Assembly (NCBI GenBank): GCA_035578175.1
Contig: JAQMRL010000004.1
Location: 38,122,901 to 38,186,900, forward strand
Origin: Catonia carolina
Taxonomy: Eukaryota > Arthropoda > Insecta > Hemiptera > Achilidae
Direction of reading: 5' to 3'
DNA length: 64,000 nt
Position numbers and translations under genes: made by a program
Notes under the pieces: generated by a model
What the model was told of the DNA's origin: nothing
Database searches by the model: none
The model's input: the letters and a program-made list of their open reading frames with translations, nothing else
Shown here: positions 9,468 to 21,030 of the stretch, piece after piece
Layout of the letters: each line of letters starts with the position of its first letter
Numbering within the stretch: position 1 is the first letter of the stretch

Positions 9468-11380
9468 TTAACTTTAGTGCCTTGCTGTGTGTCCGTAAAA
9501 GATTCAGCACGACTGACCACCCTTGTGTTTGCGAAAAATTGCGTTTGATTTGCTGTGGTTGCATTTGGTTACAGGAATAGTGTTGTTTGCTGTTTGTCTT
9601 AACTTTGCCTCTGTGAGAGATTCATTGAGATTTGCCACCCTTATATTTGTTTTAATAACAGTATTGTAACGTAGTTAAACTTGAAAGTGATATAATTAGA
9701 CGAAAAGGTTATTGATAACTTCATTTATATTTAACAGTCTTATGCTGTTAAAACAGTCAGAGCGTCAATTCGTACATCAGTTTATTAAACGGCTTTGAAT
9801 CACGGTGTTATAAAGTAACAGCTAACAGGATGTTATTAAAATAAGAGGGTGTTTTTAAAATTTATTCCATGGAACCGTGCATCACGTCAACTTAGCGCGA
9901 CCTATTCGAGTTACAAAAAATATTCTTTCCTTATCAGATGAAACTTGCTATATACTACTAATTGAAACATTATATTAAGTACATTACGACAGTACCAGTA
10001 GAAATAATGCATACAGTAGGTCTATTACAAAACATCCGGTGTGTCGCCGGTTGTTTTGACTGAAGGCATTGGTAGAGTGAAATACGATTACGGTGCATCC
10101 TTTCTACTGACTTACAACCCGTAGTCTGTTTATATCTGCTTCACGGTTCTGTGGAATATACCATAGTAACCAGTTATCACGGTAATTACCTCAATCCATT
10201 AACTATATTATTAATACTGTTATGTTAAATTAGCCCAATCACTACCTGGTATATGTTTTGAATGAATCTGTTTTATGAACGGATATGTGTGCGTTTGAAA
10301 TTGACCGTGAAATGAATTGTAAAGATCTTCGCCATGTTTGTGACGTATAGTAGAAGTAAGTCGTTATGTAGTGTGCAACTGGTTACGTAAAAGGGACTGT
10401 ATAAAGAATGATTATTGAATTACTTACTTGAGACAAAACGCTAATCGCCGGAGAACCACCACAATGTTCGTAAAAGGACTTGAAGAGAACGAGAGAACGA
10501 CGCCGCCCGCAACAGTGAACAACACAAAATAAAATTGGTTGCTATAGCAACGAAACATATGGTCGTGGTCCAACGACGACGAACAACGAAGAAATCAAGG
10601 AGCCGGGAACGCGGTAAAACTAACATAGAGAAAAAACCGAATACTGAACAGGGACATTGTGTTATTGTACGTAATATTTTGTCGGTATTACTTGCAAACG
10701 TTTTGTTTATGACGGTTTAGCAGAACCCGATAATAGTACCATACTACGTAAGTCTAGATTGGTCTTATGACTGTTCTGTAAATTCATAATTAATTCTCTA
10801 AAGATTATTTTAAGAGTCTCCAATAACCCTTTAGTAAATAAGCTCCGTTTTGAATTTATTAAACATTAATGGAACGTATTACGCTGATCTCAAAGTGGCC
10901 CTTTGTCATAATAATTAAAATTATAGTAAACTGATTACTGGAAAAATTTTATGTAAAGTTTTTAAGCAATTTAATATAATTAAAAGGCAGTAAAAAGCAC
11001 AATGTTATTCTGTCACAAGATGGAAAACCCTCTTCCAAAGCAAATAAACGCTTTGTAGAGTAATTAATGAAGCTATTAATTTTTTAAATACATTTAATTA
11101 ACTCCATCTTACAATATTTTATTACAGTCTTAAGTAGACTATATCTTCCAAAAAAAGTCAAGTTCTTTCTTGAAATATTTGTATAAAAATATATTATTAA
11201 CTATTTTAATTAATTCATAAATAAATGAAATACATTCTAATTTCTTATCTTAACATATTTATAAATATTAGTCGACTGAGAAGTTTCAAAAGTCATTTAA
11301 CATTTGAAAAGTATCCGTTATTTAACCTTCCACGCTTACAAGTTTTTTTTTGCTTTATTTATAACAACTACAAACTAATA
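9468..11380. other. non-coding, one RFX-type site
   Basis: No exon or transposon recognised. A somewhat GC-richer stretch at 10440-10630 surrounds a perfect palindrome (10538-10551). Confidence 0.55.
10538..10551. promoter_or_regulatory. X-box-like palindrome (RFX consensus)
   Basis: GTTGCTATAGCAAC is a perfect 14-bp palindrome and fits the symmetric RFX X-box consensus, which marks cilia-gene promoters in animals. No adjacent first exon is recognisable, so function is unproven. Confidence 0.35.
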
Positions 11381-11639
11381 TACCATGCTTCCCAACAAAT
11401 TTGAAGTATAGGAAAATTAACATTGAACAACGTACTGCCAATATTAACTTTATTATAAGAGTGTAATCTTATTTTTATTGCTCCGGTCGTTTGGAAACTG
11501 AATAAAATTGAGTCTACAAAAGATTTTAAAAGGTAATAATCGTAAAACGAAAAAATGTTATTAAATTTAGATATAGCGTGGTACTTACATAAGAAAAAAT
11601 GTCGCATCTATTGATGCGACCGCATTGGCTGTCGCATTG

Positions 11640-11808
11640 TTGGCCGCATCGGCGTAGTTAGTAACGTATTCTCCTCTCATCATTCGGTCTTGGGTTCCAA
11701 TCCCATTCAGGCACGGCATATTTTCATACGTTACAAAAAATAATTTCAACTTTCACCGTCTGCATTAGCAGTAATTGCAGAACAGTCGGACGTTAAACAA
11801 AAAAAAAT
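11640..11808 (+). repeat. tRNA-derived SINE, head A with tail 1, nested in the inverted-repeat element
   Basis: Same structure as 2708-2876: GGCCGCATCGGCGTAG..., CTCATCATTCGG, GGTTCCAATCCC, then GCATTAGCAGTAATTGCAG and an A-rich end. Confidence 0.85.
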
Positions 11809-11859
11809 TGATGTCTAAGCATTAGCCGTACGTGTAAACAATTTGATATTATACTTTTT

Positions 11860-11910
11860 TAATATTGCCGTGCAAGAGGCCGTGAGTTCGAATCCCACAC
11901 ACTATTAAGA
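11860..11910 (+). repeat. SINE head fragment
   Basis: A B box (GAGTTCGAATCCC) and its 5' context remain, followed by AT-rich sequence. Confidence 0.35.
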
Positions 11911-12801
11911 ATTTTTTAATTTCTTTTTGTTTGCAAAATAATTTAATTAAATATTATTAAATTATTTGTTAACTTAATTAAATAAAAAGAAAAAATACAA
12001 GATAGTTGTAGCATTCTTTTGAATTAAAAATTACAATTTATAATTTTAAATGTTTTTTGTTATTTAATTAATAATAACCAATGATCAATTTTAAAAAAAC
12101 AAACATAAAATAAAAAATGTCACAGGGTAATTTTTTTTATTGTAAAATTTATTGTGACTAGTCTAAGCTAACTAACAATTTTGTTCTAACTTAATTGACC
12201 TAAGTACTTAATCTAAGAATTTACCAACTAATAGTTCTTAGTTTATGTTCGATATTTTTATACACTATTTATAAAATTTACTAATCATTGATATTTACCA
12301 AACACTTCAAAATACATTATATTCTATTCAATTCATTCTATTCTATTAGATTCTATTAACTAACAAATTATTAACTTTATACTGTTCATTACACCAGTTC
12401 AAATGGTTTTACACGAGAAAGTCTCCTATTCAGATCTGCGCAGTCGAGTAACTGTATAGCTTCGGCATTCACATAGTGAATACGGTAATATCAAAAATAA
12501 AATTAAACGGACCATGTTATTTACACGGTTATTGAATAGACAACAATGGTTGCGAATTTTTTTCTTAAGTACCGCGCTATATCGAAATTGAATGACATTC
12601 TTTTTTCTTTTTATTAATAATAAATTAATTATTACCTTGGTATTCAAACCTTTTGTAGACTCATTTTTATTCAGTTTCCAAACGACTGGCATAATAAAAG
12701 TAAGATTAGACCCGTCTTATAAGATTAATGTTAACAGTACATTGTACAATGTTAATTTTTCCCTATAGGTACCTATGTCAAATGTGTGGGAAAGCACGGT
12801 A

Positions 12802-13204
12802 CACCTATGTATATATATATATATGCACACGTTAATGTTTATGCTGTTGTTTCCATTAGGTTAACTGTTTTGAACGTTCTGGAACGTTTAATTTGAAACT
12901 TTTTAGAAGAATAGCTTAGCAATCTATAAATTAAATGTGTACTAATCAATCTGTGACGAATCTTGTGCAAGAACTGGTATTGAAAAGTTGAATAAAGTCT
13001 TTTTGTCGTTCAGAATTGAAATATTTTATTATTTTACAATACTCAATCGCACTGTTGGGACGTTGAAATCACCCTTCCTAGACCCAAAGTAGTCACTAAT
13101 GATTTAGCTATTGATGCGACTTAAAATAAATCAACAAAAAAACACTGTACTTTGTTTTATATACCACATCGTTCTGTTCCTACTCACGTGATCTATCAAT
13201 TAGA
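12802..13204. other. non-coding, nothing recognised
   Basis: AT-rich; includes a short (AT)n run near 12811. Confidence 0.6.
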
Positions 13205-13412
13205 TTGACTAGGATACTTAATGTGAGGAAAAGGTTTAATGCTATGTTAGAAGGACCAATAGAAGGCGAAAGGAAAAATAGATGTAGAAGAATAAAAGTT
13301 ACAGACGACGTAAAATGAAGAAAGCTTCTATAAATACATCACGATGCTGGCGGAAAATATAAAAAACTAGAGACAAACGTAGTGTAAGGGACCTGCCTAC
13401 GAGGAGATAACT
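13205..13412 (+). pseudogene. C-terminal relic of a LINE ORF2 protein
   Basis: The plus-strand reading gives the end of a non-LTR retrotransposon polyprotein: M-L-E-G-P-I-E-G-E-R, then C-R-R-I-K, later K-Y-K-K-L and G-T-C-L-R-G-D. Two or three in-frame stops interrupt it, and there is no upstream reverse transcriptase. It resembles the family of the 4093 fragment but is a separate copy. Confidence 0.6.
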
Positions 13413-14059
13413 CGTAAAGTTTTTTGTAAATTGCGTGAATTTACAGACCTGCACTCATTCTTCTTGTATCTACAAATTTGTATTGAATTCATGTTCGTGA
13501 TTAGTTTTAATTCATCGTACAATGAAAACCTCCATTAAGATAAATTGTGCATTTGTGTTCTCAGCAGGTAGGTACGAGTAACTAAATGATAGTGTATTCA
13601 GACAGTACTTAAATACCAACATCTCTTTCTCGAACCACATAAAAACAACAATGCTGCTGTCTTTCAAGAGTAGTCTCCCGCCATGATCGATAAATACAGT
13701 TAAATCGGTGGAACGATATCTCTGTTTGTCAAAACAATCCCTATGAACTTGAAGTAGAACTAAGTAGTGAACGAAGTAGTTTTAACTGTACGGGACAATT
13801 ATCCACCCTCTTGCTTAGATTGTTTTTCATCTGTCACATGCATGTTTCCTTTATAGATATTAATTATTAATAGTATTATCAACAACAAACAAAGCTGTTT
13901 TATGTTGATAGCAAATAATAAATGATTAAAGCACTAGATTCTAACTAGAAAACGATTAATAAAAACTTTGATTCACTAATCTGATGTAAATTTCTAAGGA
14001 GTGTAAAACTGTTACAGGGACATCATTACAACACATACATAGATTGATTTTCTTACTAT
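13413..14059. other. non-coding, nothing recognised
   Basis: No open frame or repeat that I can place. Confidence 0.6.
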
Positions 14060-14275
14060 CTTTTGCCCTATATTAATACATAGGAAAGAAAAATATTATA
14101 ATATTACCGAATTCAATTTTTGGAAATCGTGTTTTTACCGGATATACATGCTTTCAAGCACCCTGAATTCAAAGAACATGTTTTTAGCGCTTGGTCAGAT
14201 GTGTGTGTGAACAAAATATCACAAGAACGGAATACCGCATGCTTTTGAAACTTGTAACTTATGTTAGGTATCAAA
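14060..14275 (+). repeat. copy of the 'TTTTACTTTCTC' interspersed repeat
   Basis: Shares the block order of 16845-17089: GCCCTATATTAATACATAGGAAAG, GGAAATCGTGTTTTTACCGGATATAC, AACATGTTTTTAGCG, a TGTGTGTG run, AAGAACGGAATACCGCATG and CTTGTAACTTATGTTAGG (blocks abbreviated). Confidence 0.65.
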
Positions 14276-14821
14276 AGGGAACCCGATACTTAATAAAAAA
14301 AGTATAACTACACCTTATAAATATGGCTATCGGGCCAGCCCAGTTAGCCAGCTGGTAGAAAGTCGCTATTATTGGGCAAGAGACTTTGTATGGTGACCCC
14401 TGACAGTCACTCCTGAACAAACTCCGCTGGAGGTCCTTGTTCAGAAATTCGTGCCAAATCACGTCAAAAAATACAGAAAAAAGCAACGATAAAATTGAGT
14501 GGTTGTTAATAAAATAAGTACAGTTCCTGATAACAAACAAAAGCTAAAAAAAATTAAAACTTTAAAATTATAAATTTATTAATTACAATAATATTATTAC
14601 CATTAAAATACTATTAAATTAAAATTAAATTACTTAAGTTAATGGTAAACAAAATTTAACCATAATACTATTAAAAACTTAAGACTTAAAGTAAACTTAA
14701 CTAAAACGAAAGAAGAAAACGAAACCAATAACTGTACCTTACTGTTGTATACAAAGACTTGTTGATTCGTAACTCGTTAAGTACTTACTAAACCGGTTTT
14801 ACAAACTAACATACCTAATAT
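14276..14821. other. non-coding, one small hairpin
   Basis: CTGAACAA (14413-14420) pairs with TTGTTCAG (14437-14444), with an inner CTCC/GGAG pair. No gene is recognised; an 89-codon minus frame here has no familiar motif. Confidence 0.5.
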
Positions 14822-14833
14822 GCTTTTCGCGGT

Positions 14834-15309
14834 TGATGAGCTCTGCTGTTCCACACGTTTAGACCAATCAGAACGTTTGCCAGCGTTGTCAGATTGTACC
14901 TGACAAACATTACGCGCATGCGCATAAGAGCCGCAATAGTTCACTCTCGTCTTGCATCTCGTACTGAACACATCGATTATAAAGTGCGTTAACATGCAAT
15001 ACTTTATAATATAATCAGCTGATTTTATGTTTATAGGTTATAAATTGTTATAAAAAGACCAAAAAAATGGCTGACGAAATATTTGATAGAGCTACAAGAG
15101 CAAGTGTTGGCAACGTTGGTAGAGCGCGTTAACATGCAATACTTTACAACATAATCAGCTGATTGTATGTTTATAGGTTATAATTGTTATAAAAAGACCA
15201 AAAACAATAGCTGACGAAATATTTAATAGAGCTACGAGAGCAACTATTGGCAAGTCTTTGGCTAGCTATAAAGTTGGATAGGGGCAATGCATACGTTCAG
15301 AGCTCATCA
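14834..15309 (+). other. promoter-like module with a 140-bp tandem duplication, bounded by inverted repeats
   Basis: A perfect 12-bp inverted repeat (TGATGAGCTCTG at 14834-14845; complement at 15298-15309) bounds the module. Inside are a CCAAT box (14864-14868) and a perfect NRF-1-type site (GCGCATGCGC, 14914-14923). A 140-bp unit is present twice (14986-15125 and 15126-15263) with small differences. It looks like the 5' end of a housekeeping-type gene, or a non-autonomous transposon that captured one. No target duplication was identified. Confidence 0.5.
15067..15132 (+). CDS. possible short first exon or relic
   Basis: The ATG in the first 140-bp unit opens 21 codons beginning M-A-D-E-I-F-D-R-A-T-R-A-S-V-G. 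The duplicate unit at 15207 has ATA in place of ATG, but its frame continues with conservative changes (D to N, S to T, V to I) for 25 codons. I do not recognise the protein. The conservative differences hint at past selection, but chance is possible. Confidence 0.2.
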   Translation: MADEIFDRATRASVGNVGRAR

Positions 15310-16348
15310 GCCTTGAAAAATAGTATAAACACATTAAACTCACGTTATACAAACATAAACTGAACTCGGTCAATGAAGAGTTTGGTTTTTTATACAAATC
15401 GGTCATACAATTTTCAGAATAATGGGACTCATTGAAAATAACAAGAACTGAAATTATAACACCTACACTTTGCTGGAATAATACGAAGAACTTTTTTTAT
15501 TAAAGCTGGTCTAAGAGCCCAAGCATAAATTTTTCGTTCGTTTTATCTTAAAAACTAAATGGTTAAACTTAAATACTTACAACTTAACACAGAAATTTAT
15601 AACCTAATATAACTACTGTATTCACTACTTTTTGGACATCACACTGCTCTGCTTTAACACATCACACTGCACCGTTTTACTGCAAGAACGTAAATAATAA
15701 ATTAAAACAAAATAGAGAAAAATCAAGTGACAACGACTGAACCAGGTCCAACCACCTATTCCGAGAAACCTATTCAAAAGGCGGTTTTGTCTACTCAATA
15801 TTGTAATTTTTTACAGTATTATAATGTGAGTTAGTTCAAACGTTGCAGCTATTTTTTTTTATCTTCCACTCAGTGGCTTATTTGATCGCATCCACGCTGA
15901 ATGGATTATAGTGAAGTTTATTTTAATCGGTAAATTTTTTAAAATATTAAACGTAGTCTATTTTTAACACCTTCAAATCAGGCCGAAATCCTATATTTGT
16001 ACTTCATACAAAGATATCTAATTTAAACGTTTCACTTGAGATAATTTGTATCTGTTAACCTTCTTTACTTCTAAAAATATAAAGTTACAAACTTTTTACA
16101 ATACTATACACAGATTGTGTAATAAATAACATTAAATCGACTTGTATGAGAAACAATTTTCCTATTCAATGAGTTAGAAATAATAAATAAGGTGACATTA
16201 CTGACAGCTTAACACTTCAGTTTGTTAAAGTGTAAAATTATTGAATAACTGTTGCTAACCAGCTGTGTGCGTTGTTATTTACTAGGTAAATAATGCATTA
16301 GTTATTTGATATGTCGTTACTCTTTAATAATTAAAGCAGATTACGTTG
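15310..16348. other. non-coding, nothing recognised
   Basis: AT-rich without features I can support. Confidence 0.6.
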
Positions 16349-16496
16349 CACAAAATTTAATTAATTACGGAAAACTAATGGGGAATTTAAATCCTTGTTA
16401 ATGATAAATAAATTAAACTTTGCTTCTATTCTTTCATCGTATCGATTTAAAATTTGAAAATAAAATGTACTTTAACAAATTATTATGTTATAGTTC
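16349..16496 (+). repeat. 148-bp direct repeat, source copy
   Basis: Matches 17090-17237 over 148 bp, apparently with one substitution (G/A near 16379). The two are 741 bp apart. Confidence 0.9.
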
Positions 16497-16668
16497 TAAA
16501 TTTATTTACATTTTTACTAGCAAAAGGATGGGTATGGGGAATTCATATACCAGACAACAAAATACTATTTGTTCATACGTAATAATATTATTTAAAGTTT
16601 AATATAGAAACAAAAACACCGGGTGTTTGAAATAATTATTAAGTCATTAACTTTTTAATCGCATCTTT

Positions 16669-16820
16669 TTAAAGTCATCAACAGTTTGGTCATTAGCGAT
16701 TGTAGTGGGTTAAAATAGTGGAACAGTGGGTTTCGATATATAATTATTTTCAGATCCTAACCGGGAATTGAAACCGGGAGCTACGATTAGTAGGCTAGTG
16801 CACTAACCACTACACCACGG
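16669..16820 (-). repeat. tRNA-derived SINE, head C with tail 3
   Basis: On the minus strand, GTGGTTAGTGCACTAGCC and a B-box-like GGTTTCAATTCCC precede a tail with CACTACAATCGCTAATGACC and GATGACTTT. It is a diverged member of the family at 22890 and 44577. Confidence 0.6.
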
Positions 16821-16844
16821 AAGTAATCTCGTTCATTTTTAACT

Positions 16845-16987
16845 TTTACTTTCTCTTGCCTATATGAATATAGGCCTATAGAAAGGAAAGAATTGTTTTC
16901 AAGTCAATTTTTCGAAATCGAATTTTCACCTGATATACCCGTTTTCAGAACCCCTGAACCCAAAAAACATGTTTTTAGCGTTTGGTC

Positions 16988-17020
<33 letters not shown>

Positions 17021-17089
17021 GTGAGACCAGAATATTTTAAGAACGGAACATCGCACGAAATTGAGACTTGAAACTTAAGTTAGATACTA
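16845..17089 (+). repeat. 'TTTTACTTTCTC' repeat, left part
   Basis: Begins TTTTACTTTCTCTTGCC. It includes a GT/GC microsatellite (about 16987-17022) and is cut at 17089 by the second 148-bp repeat. Its remainder resumes at 17238. Confidence 0.75.
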
Positions 17090-17237
17090 CACAAAATTTA
17101 ATTAATTACAGAAAACTAATGGGGAATTTAAATCCTTGTTAATGATAAATAAATTAAACTTTGCTTCTATTCTTTCATCGTATCGATTTAAAATTTGAAA
17201 ATAAAATGTACTTTAACAAATTATTATGTTATAGTTC
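17090..17237 (+). repeat. 148-bp direct repeat, inserted copy
   Basis: Interrupts the 'TTTTACTTTCTC' repeat: the same repeat at 18240-18530 runs on through this point with only about 20 different bases. This copy is therefore the derived one. Confidence 0.8.
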
Positions 17238-17400
17238 CGGATACGAACATTTTCATCAAAATCGGTCAACCGGAAGTAATAGTTTATACGTGTCATTTTC
17301 ACTTTTTTGCAATTTTCTCAAAAACGGCTCGTACGATTTTTTAAAAATCACCTTAGTTACTACATTTTTTTATATTCTACCTTGGTAAAACTATTATCAA
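17238..17400 (+). repeat. 'TTTTACTTTCTC' repeat, right part
   Basis: ATCAAAATCGGTCAACCGGAAG and following bases match the copy at 18475. The far end is not sharply defined. Confidence 0.6.
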
Positions 17401-18239
17401 GATAGATACTGTAGTCAATTTAAACAGTTATTTTGCTTTCCTGAAAATTGTTTTGTGGAATGGATTTGGGCTGATTTTGATACTAGACCCCTCAGTAATA
17501 GTTTTTTAAAAGAGGTTTTATTATAACAAGATAAAAGACCAATTTTTTTAGTTCAATAAGAGTAATGAAATGTCAAACGATTAAAAGTAAAAACAATATT
17601 TTTTTAATACCCAGTATAAATTTTCCAAATGACTTTATGTTTCTTTATTATCTGTTTTTAAAACATGAAATTATCGGTACATCAAAGTAGAGAGTTAAAA
17701 TTAGGTCAACAGTTTATTAAATGATGTTTTCCCTCGTTTTATAATGTAGAATTTTGATGATTTTCCCAACTGAAATTATTTTAAAATTTACAGCAATGTG
17801 TAATAGCATGTATAACGTGATTCAGGTAATATAAAAAGCATCTCTAAAAAATAAACAGAGTTTGATCGTATAATTTAATAACAAACTTACCAGATAAAGA
17901 AAAAAAATGGGTTATGTAGGACATATAGAACATTTTGCATCTGCAAAGCTACTTCTTATTTGTAATAGAGAAGAGAAATAGTGAAAATATTCAACGTGAT
18001 TTGTTTTCTTAAGTGCATCCAACTGTGATTTTTTATAAAAAATCAGTTTGGTTTTATTAATATCCGCCTACTTCCAGACTTCAGTCTGAATTAGCTATTA
18101 AAATTGTTTTATCGTTTTCCATGAAATGAAATTTTTTTGTTCGTAGCTTTATGTCAATAATTGTAATGTATTGCTAAAAAACATATCTTGAAATTTTTGT
18201 TTAATTTACAGTCAACATTTAAGAATTATTTGTCAGCTG
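17401..18239. other. non-coding, nothing recognised
   Basis: AT-rich; no supported feature. Confidence 0.6.
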
Positions 18240-18530
18240 TCTAATTTTTACTTTCTCTTTCTTTTCTAAGGAAAGTTCTGTTTTTTGTCAAATTTTTAAA
18301 ACTGAATTTTCACCGGAAATACACGTGTTAGATTCCATGAACTCAAAAAAGCATGTTTCACCATTTTTGATCTGTGTATGTGTTTAAACAGAATAACTCA
18401 AAAGTACAAAATTGTATGAACTTGAAATTTGGAACTTTACTTCGGTACCATCAAGGGACCAGAATTATCAAAATTGGTCAACCGGAAGAAGTAGTTTATT
18501 TATGTGATTTTTCAATTTTTTGTATATTTT
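18240..18530 (+). repeat. 'TTTTACTTTCTC' interspersed repeat, uninterrupted copy
   Basis: Order of blocks: TTTTTACTTTCTCTTTC, ACTGAATTTTCACCGG, TGAACTCAAAAAAGCATG, TGATCTGTGTATGTG, then AATTGGTCAACCGGAAG. It serves as the reference for the broken copy at 16845/17238. Confidence 0.75.
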
Positions 18531-18680
18531 TTTAAATTGCTCCACCTACATTATTTACTACACTTCTGTCTTTTACAAGTTGATGTATACGGCATAGGTC
18601 TACTTGGAAATCTTGTAAGGAGGGAGAAATTATTTTAAAATTAATATGCATTTTAGAACAAAAGCGTATATAATCAAAGT

Positions 18681-19074
18681 TGTTGTTTAGATCAACAGCC
18701 GAAAGGTTGGTTTGAACCTCTAGAGGTTTTACTAAGTAAAAACGAGAAGTGAGGTGGTTTACTTTGCCTTCCTCACTGAGTTGAAAGCATACGCTTATCA
18801 GCACGCCGGGCCCTCCGTAAAGCATCTACTTTCCACCCTGCAAATGCCACCTTCACTTCGCATTCACCACAGGGTCTGGCTGTATAGTGAAATTCATTAC
18901 TCTCAGAGGAGATAACTCTGACTAGTATCTTTTACACCTCTACCTCTTCTGTTCTTAAATAGTTCAGTCATAAATTGGCTTACCACGAGATAAGAAACAG
19001 AACTATTTTTTGTAGTCCTGGAACCAACAGATCGAGTGCAATTAATTTAACACTCCACCTGCCCGTTATGGGCA
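18681..19074 (+). repeat. ~390-bp 'TTTAGGTCATCAGCC' family repeat, full copy
   Basis: Aligns throughout with 2006-2400 and 62709-63103, and ends CACTCCACCTGCCCGTTATGGGC. Confidence 0.8.
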
Positions 19075-20510
19075 AAATCAAAGTTAATAGAAAATTAAAA
19101 ACTTACAACTTTTATTTCAAGCGTTTCCTTCTATAGTTTTTATTTTGTAGTAAATTAATAACTTTTTTATGTTTCGCTCATTAAAATTGGCAAAAAATTG
19201 AGTAGAACTGGAGTTTGGTTTCAAAATGGGAATTTAATATGGCTAAGTATTTTCTTATTAAAACTAGGTCGTGAAATATGTTGTTCCAAATTTACATTGT
19301 CATGTATTTTGTAAAGATACAGATAACTTTTTTTTTGAATGAATCCTTCTACAAAAATTGTTTGAAGTTATTCTTCTTTTAATTCACTTCGTTTGGAGGC
19401 AGTAAATAATTTTACAAATATACTACTCATCAAAATCATGCGTTTTTATTTATTTCATCTAAAAAGTCTTTTACATTGACAAGAGAAAGTTGCATGACTA
19501 TGTCATACTAGATCTTTCCATTTAAGAATTTTCATGCAGAAAAGGTTTTTAAATTTCAACTCGTTTAAAAACGTTGTCTTTTGCTGATCATTTGGTGCGG
19601 TTTGTGGAGTCTGAGGTTAGCTATTCAGAAAAGTGGTTGTATGTATTTAGTTTAACTGCTGAGTGATATAACATCAAGATTTTTTATAGAAGACAAAGGT
19701 GATGAGTTTTATGAAGGTGATGTAGGCCCTATGGATGATCATCTCAGAAGCTAGTTGGTAAAAAGCGGAAGGAGCCCATTTTAATTCACTCATTGTTCAG
19801 AAATTTTTATTGTGTAGTTCACCGTGTTGGACCCTGATTGCTCAAAAATATCAAGAACAGGGATTGCTGATATGAGACTGCTCAAACCTTTATCACGGTA
19901 ATAAACTACTGGAACATAAAAGAAATGACGATATAAGGCACAAACCTAATAAGCAGGAGTGATATCAACTATTCGAAAATACAAACGAGTGGTTTAATCA
20001 TTCGTTGCAGATGTCAAATGGCCAACCAGACAACATAATATCGTACGTCCTTAAAAGAGAAAGGTATTTCAATCTCTTTAAGAAAGAAATAACAGCTAAA
20101 TTGAAGTTAGAACACATTAGGAAGTCTAATCCATATCGTTTATAATGATTTTATTCATTAATAGATATTGGCGAATCTGTTATGGTTCTAATTACTACGC
20201 CTAATTAATTTAGTAATTAAGTTTGTAAATAAGTTAATAACTTACATATACATAGTTAATAAGTTAATAACTAACAAAAAATGTTTAAATGTTGGAAAAC
20301 TCATTTACCAACATAAGATACTCGTTTTTGGATTAATCAGGCTCAAAAATTTGGTCAAGTTTTTATTTTTGAATCTTTGGAAGTAGTTTAAGGTTACCGT
20401 CGATTTCCTTCCCTCGTTAGTGGAAGAATTAGAGAGAACTATCTGTGCTATAGCATTAAACATACCTTAAAAGCATTTTTATGAAATTTTGAAACATTTC
20501 TTCCGGAATT
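19075..20510. other. non-coding, nothing recognised
   Basis: A broken-looking stretch at 19640-20130 has short open frames in the plus direction but no motif I can name. A short GTTAATAAGTTAATAACT tandem lies near 20230-20275. Confidence 0.5.
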
Positions 20511-20807
20511 GAAGAGTTTTTAGCAAAAACAACCATAGTCCAACAAAAACAAATTTCAGTTAAGGCATCCAGTTTGTGCTGTAACCTGGTGTCTACCAAT
20601 TGTACTAATGAATTCAGTTAAAACAGCCGTAGTCCCAATTGCAATGTGCTTTGAAAATAGACCAGTTTGGCAAAAACAACCATAGTCCTTCAACTTTTGT
20701 ACAAAACCTACCTTAGTCCCTGGACTAAGGTTGTTATTGCTTAAAATAGGTTAGGTATCTCTTAATACATGTTGTCAGGTTTTTAGTTTTGAATAATAAA
20801 AGTGAGT

Positions 20808-21002
20808 ATGAGTTCTGATAGTGAAAGCTGTAATATAAATAATCTAAACTGTGTTACTTCAAGTAATGAAATAATGAAAAAGAAGAGGAAGAAAACAAAA
20901 ATATCAGCTGATATTAAAATGAAGAAAGTTAAAGGAGAAGAACACACTAACCACAAAGGAAAACTCATCCCTACTAGAACAACTGGAGAAGATTGCAGGT
21001 AA
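20808..21002 (+). CDS. N-terminal part of a DUF7869-type protein
   Basis: Sixty-four codons from the ATG at 20808 (a GTG two codons upstream also opens the frame). The N-terminus is Ser/Asn-rich, followed by a highly basic segment (K-K-K-R-K-K-T-K) that could be a nuclear signal. It ends H-K-G-K-L-I-P-x-R-T-T-G-x-D-C, which is how full-length members begin before a Cys-rich central region. A good splice donor (CAG|GTAAAT) sits at 20998/20999. The expected middle of about 300 residues is absent before the next coding piece. This is inferred from family recollection. Confidence 0.55.
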   Translation: MSSDSESCNINNLNCVTSSNEIMKKKRKKTKISADIKMKKVKGEEHTNHKGKLIPTRTTGEDCR

Positions 21003-21030
21003 ATACCTTACATTTTTAAAAGTTAAAGCT

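Larger units (their letters stand above)
11381..12801. mobile_element. inverted-repeat (foldback/MITE-like) element, arms about 220-240 bp
   Basis: The left arm 11381-11605 and right arm about 12555-12801 are inverted copies. Both outer ends read TACC(A/G)TGCTT(T)CCCA, and both contain TTTTGTAGACTCA...TTTTATTCAGTTTCCAAACGAC in mirrored orientation. The 0.95-kb centre is AT-rich, holds a SINE (11640-11808) and has no transposase. A target duplication could not be assigned, so it is a non-autonomous element of unknown superfamily. Confidence 0.7.
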
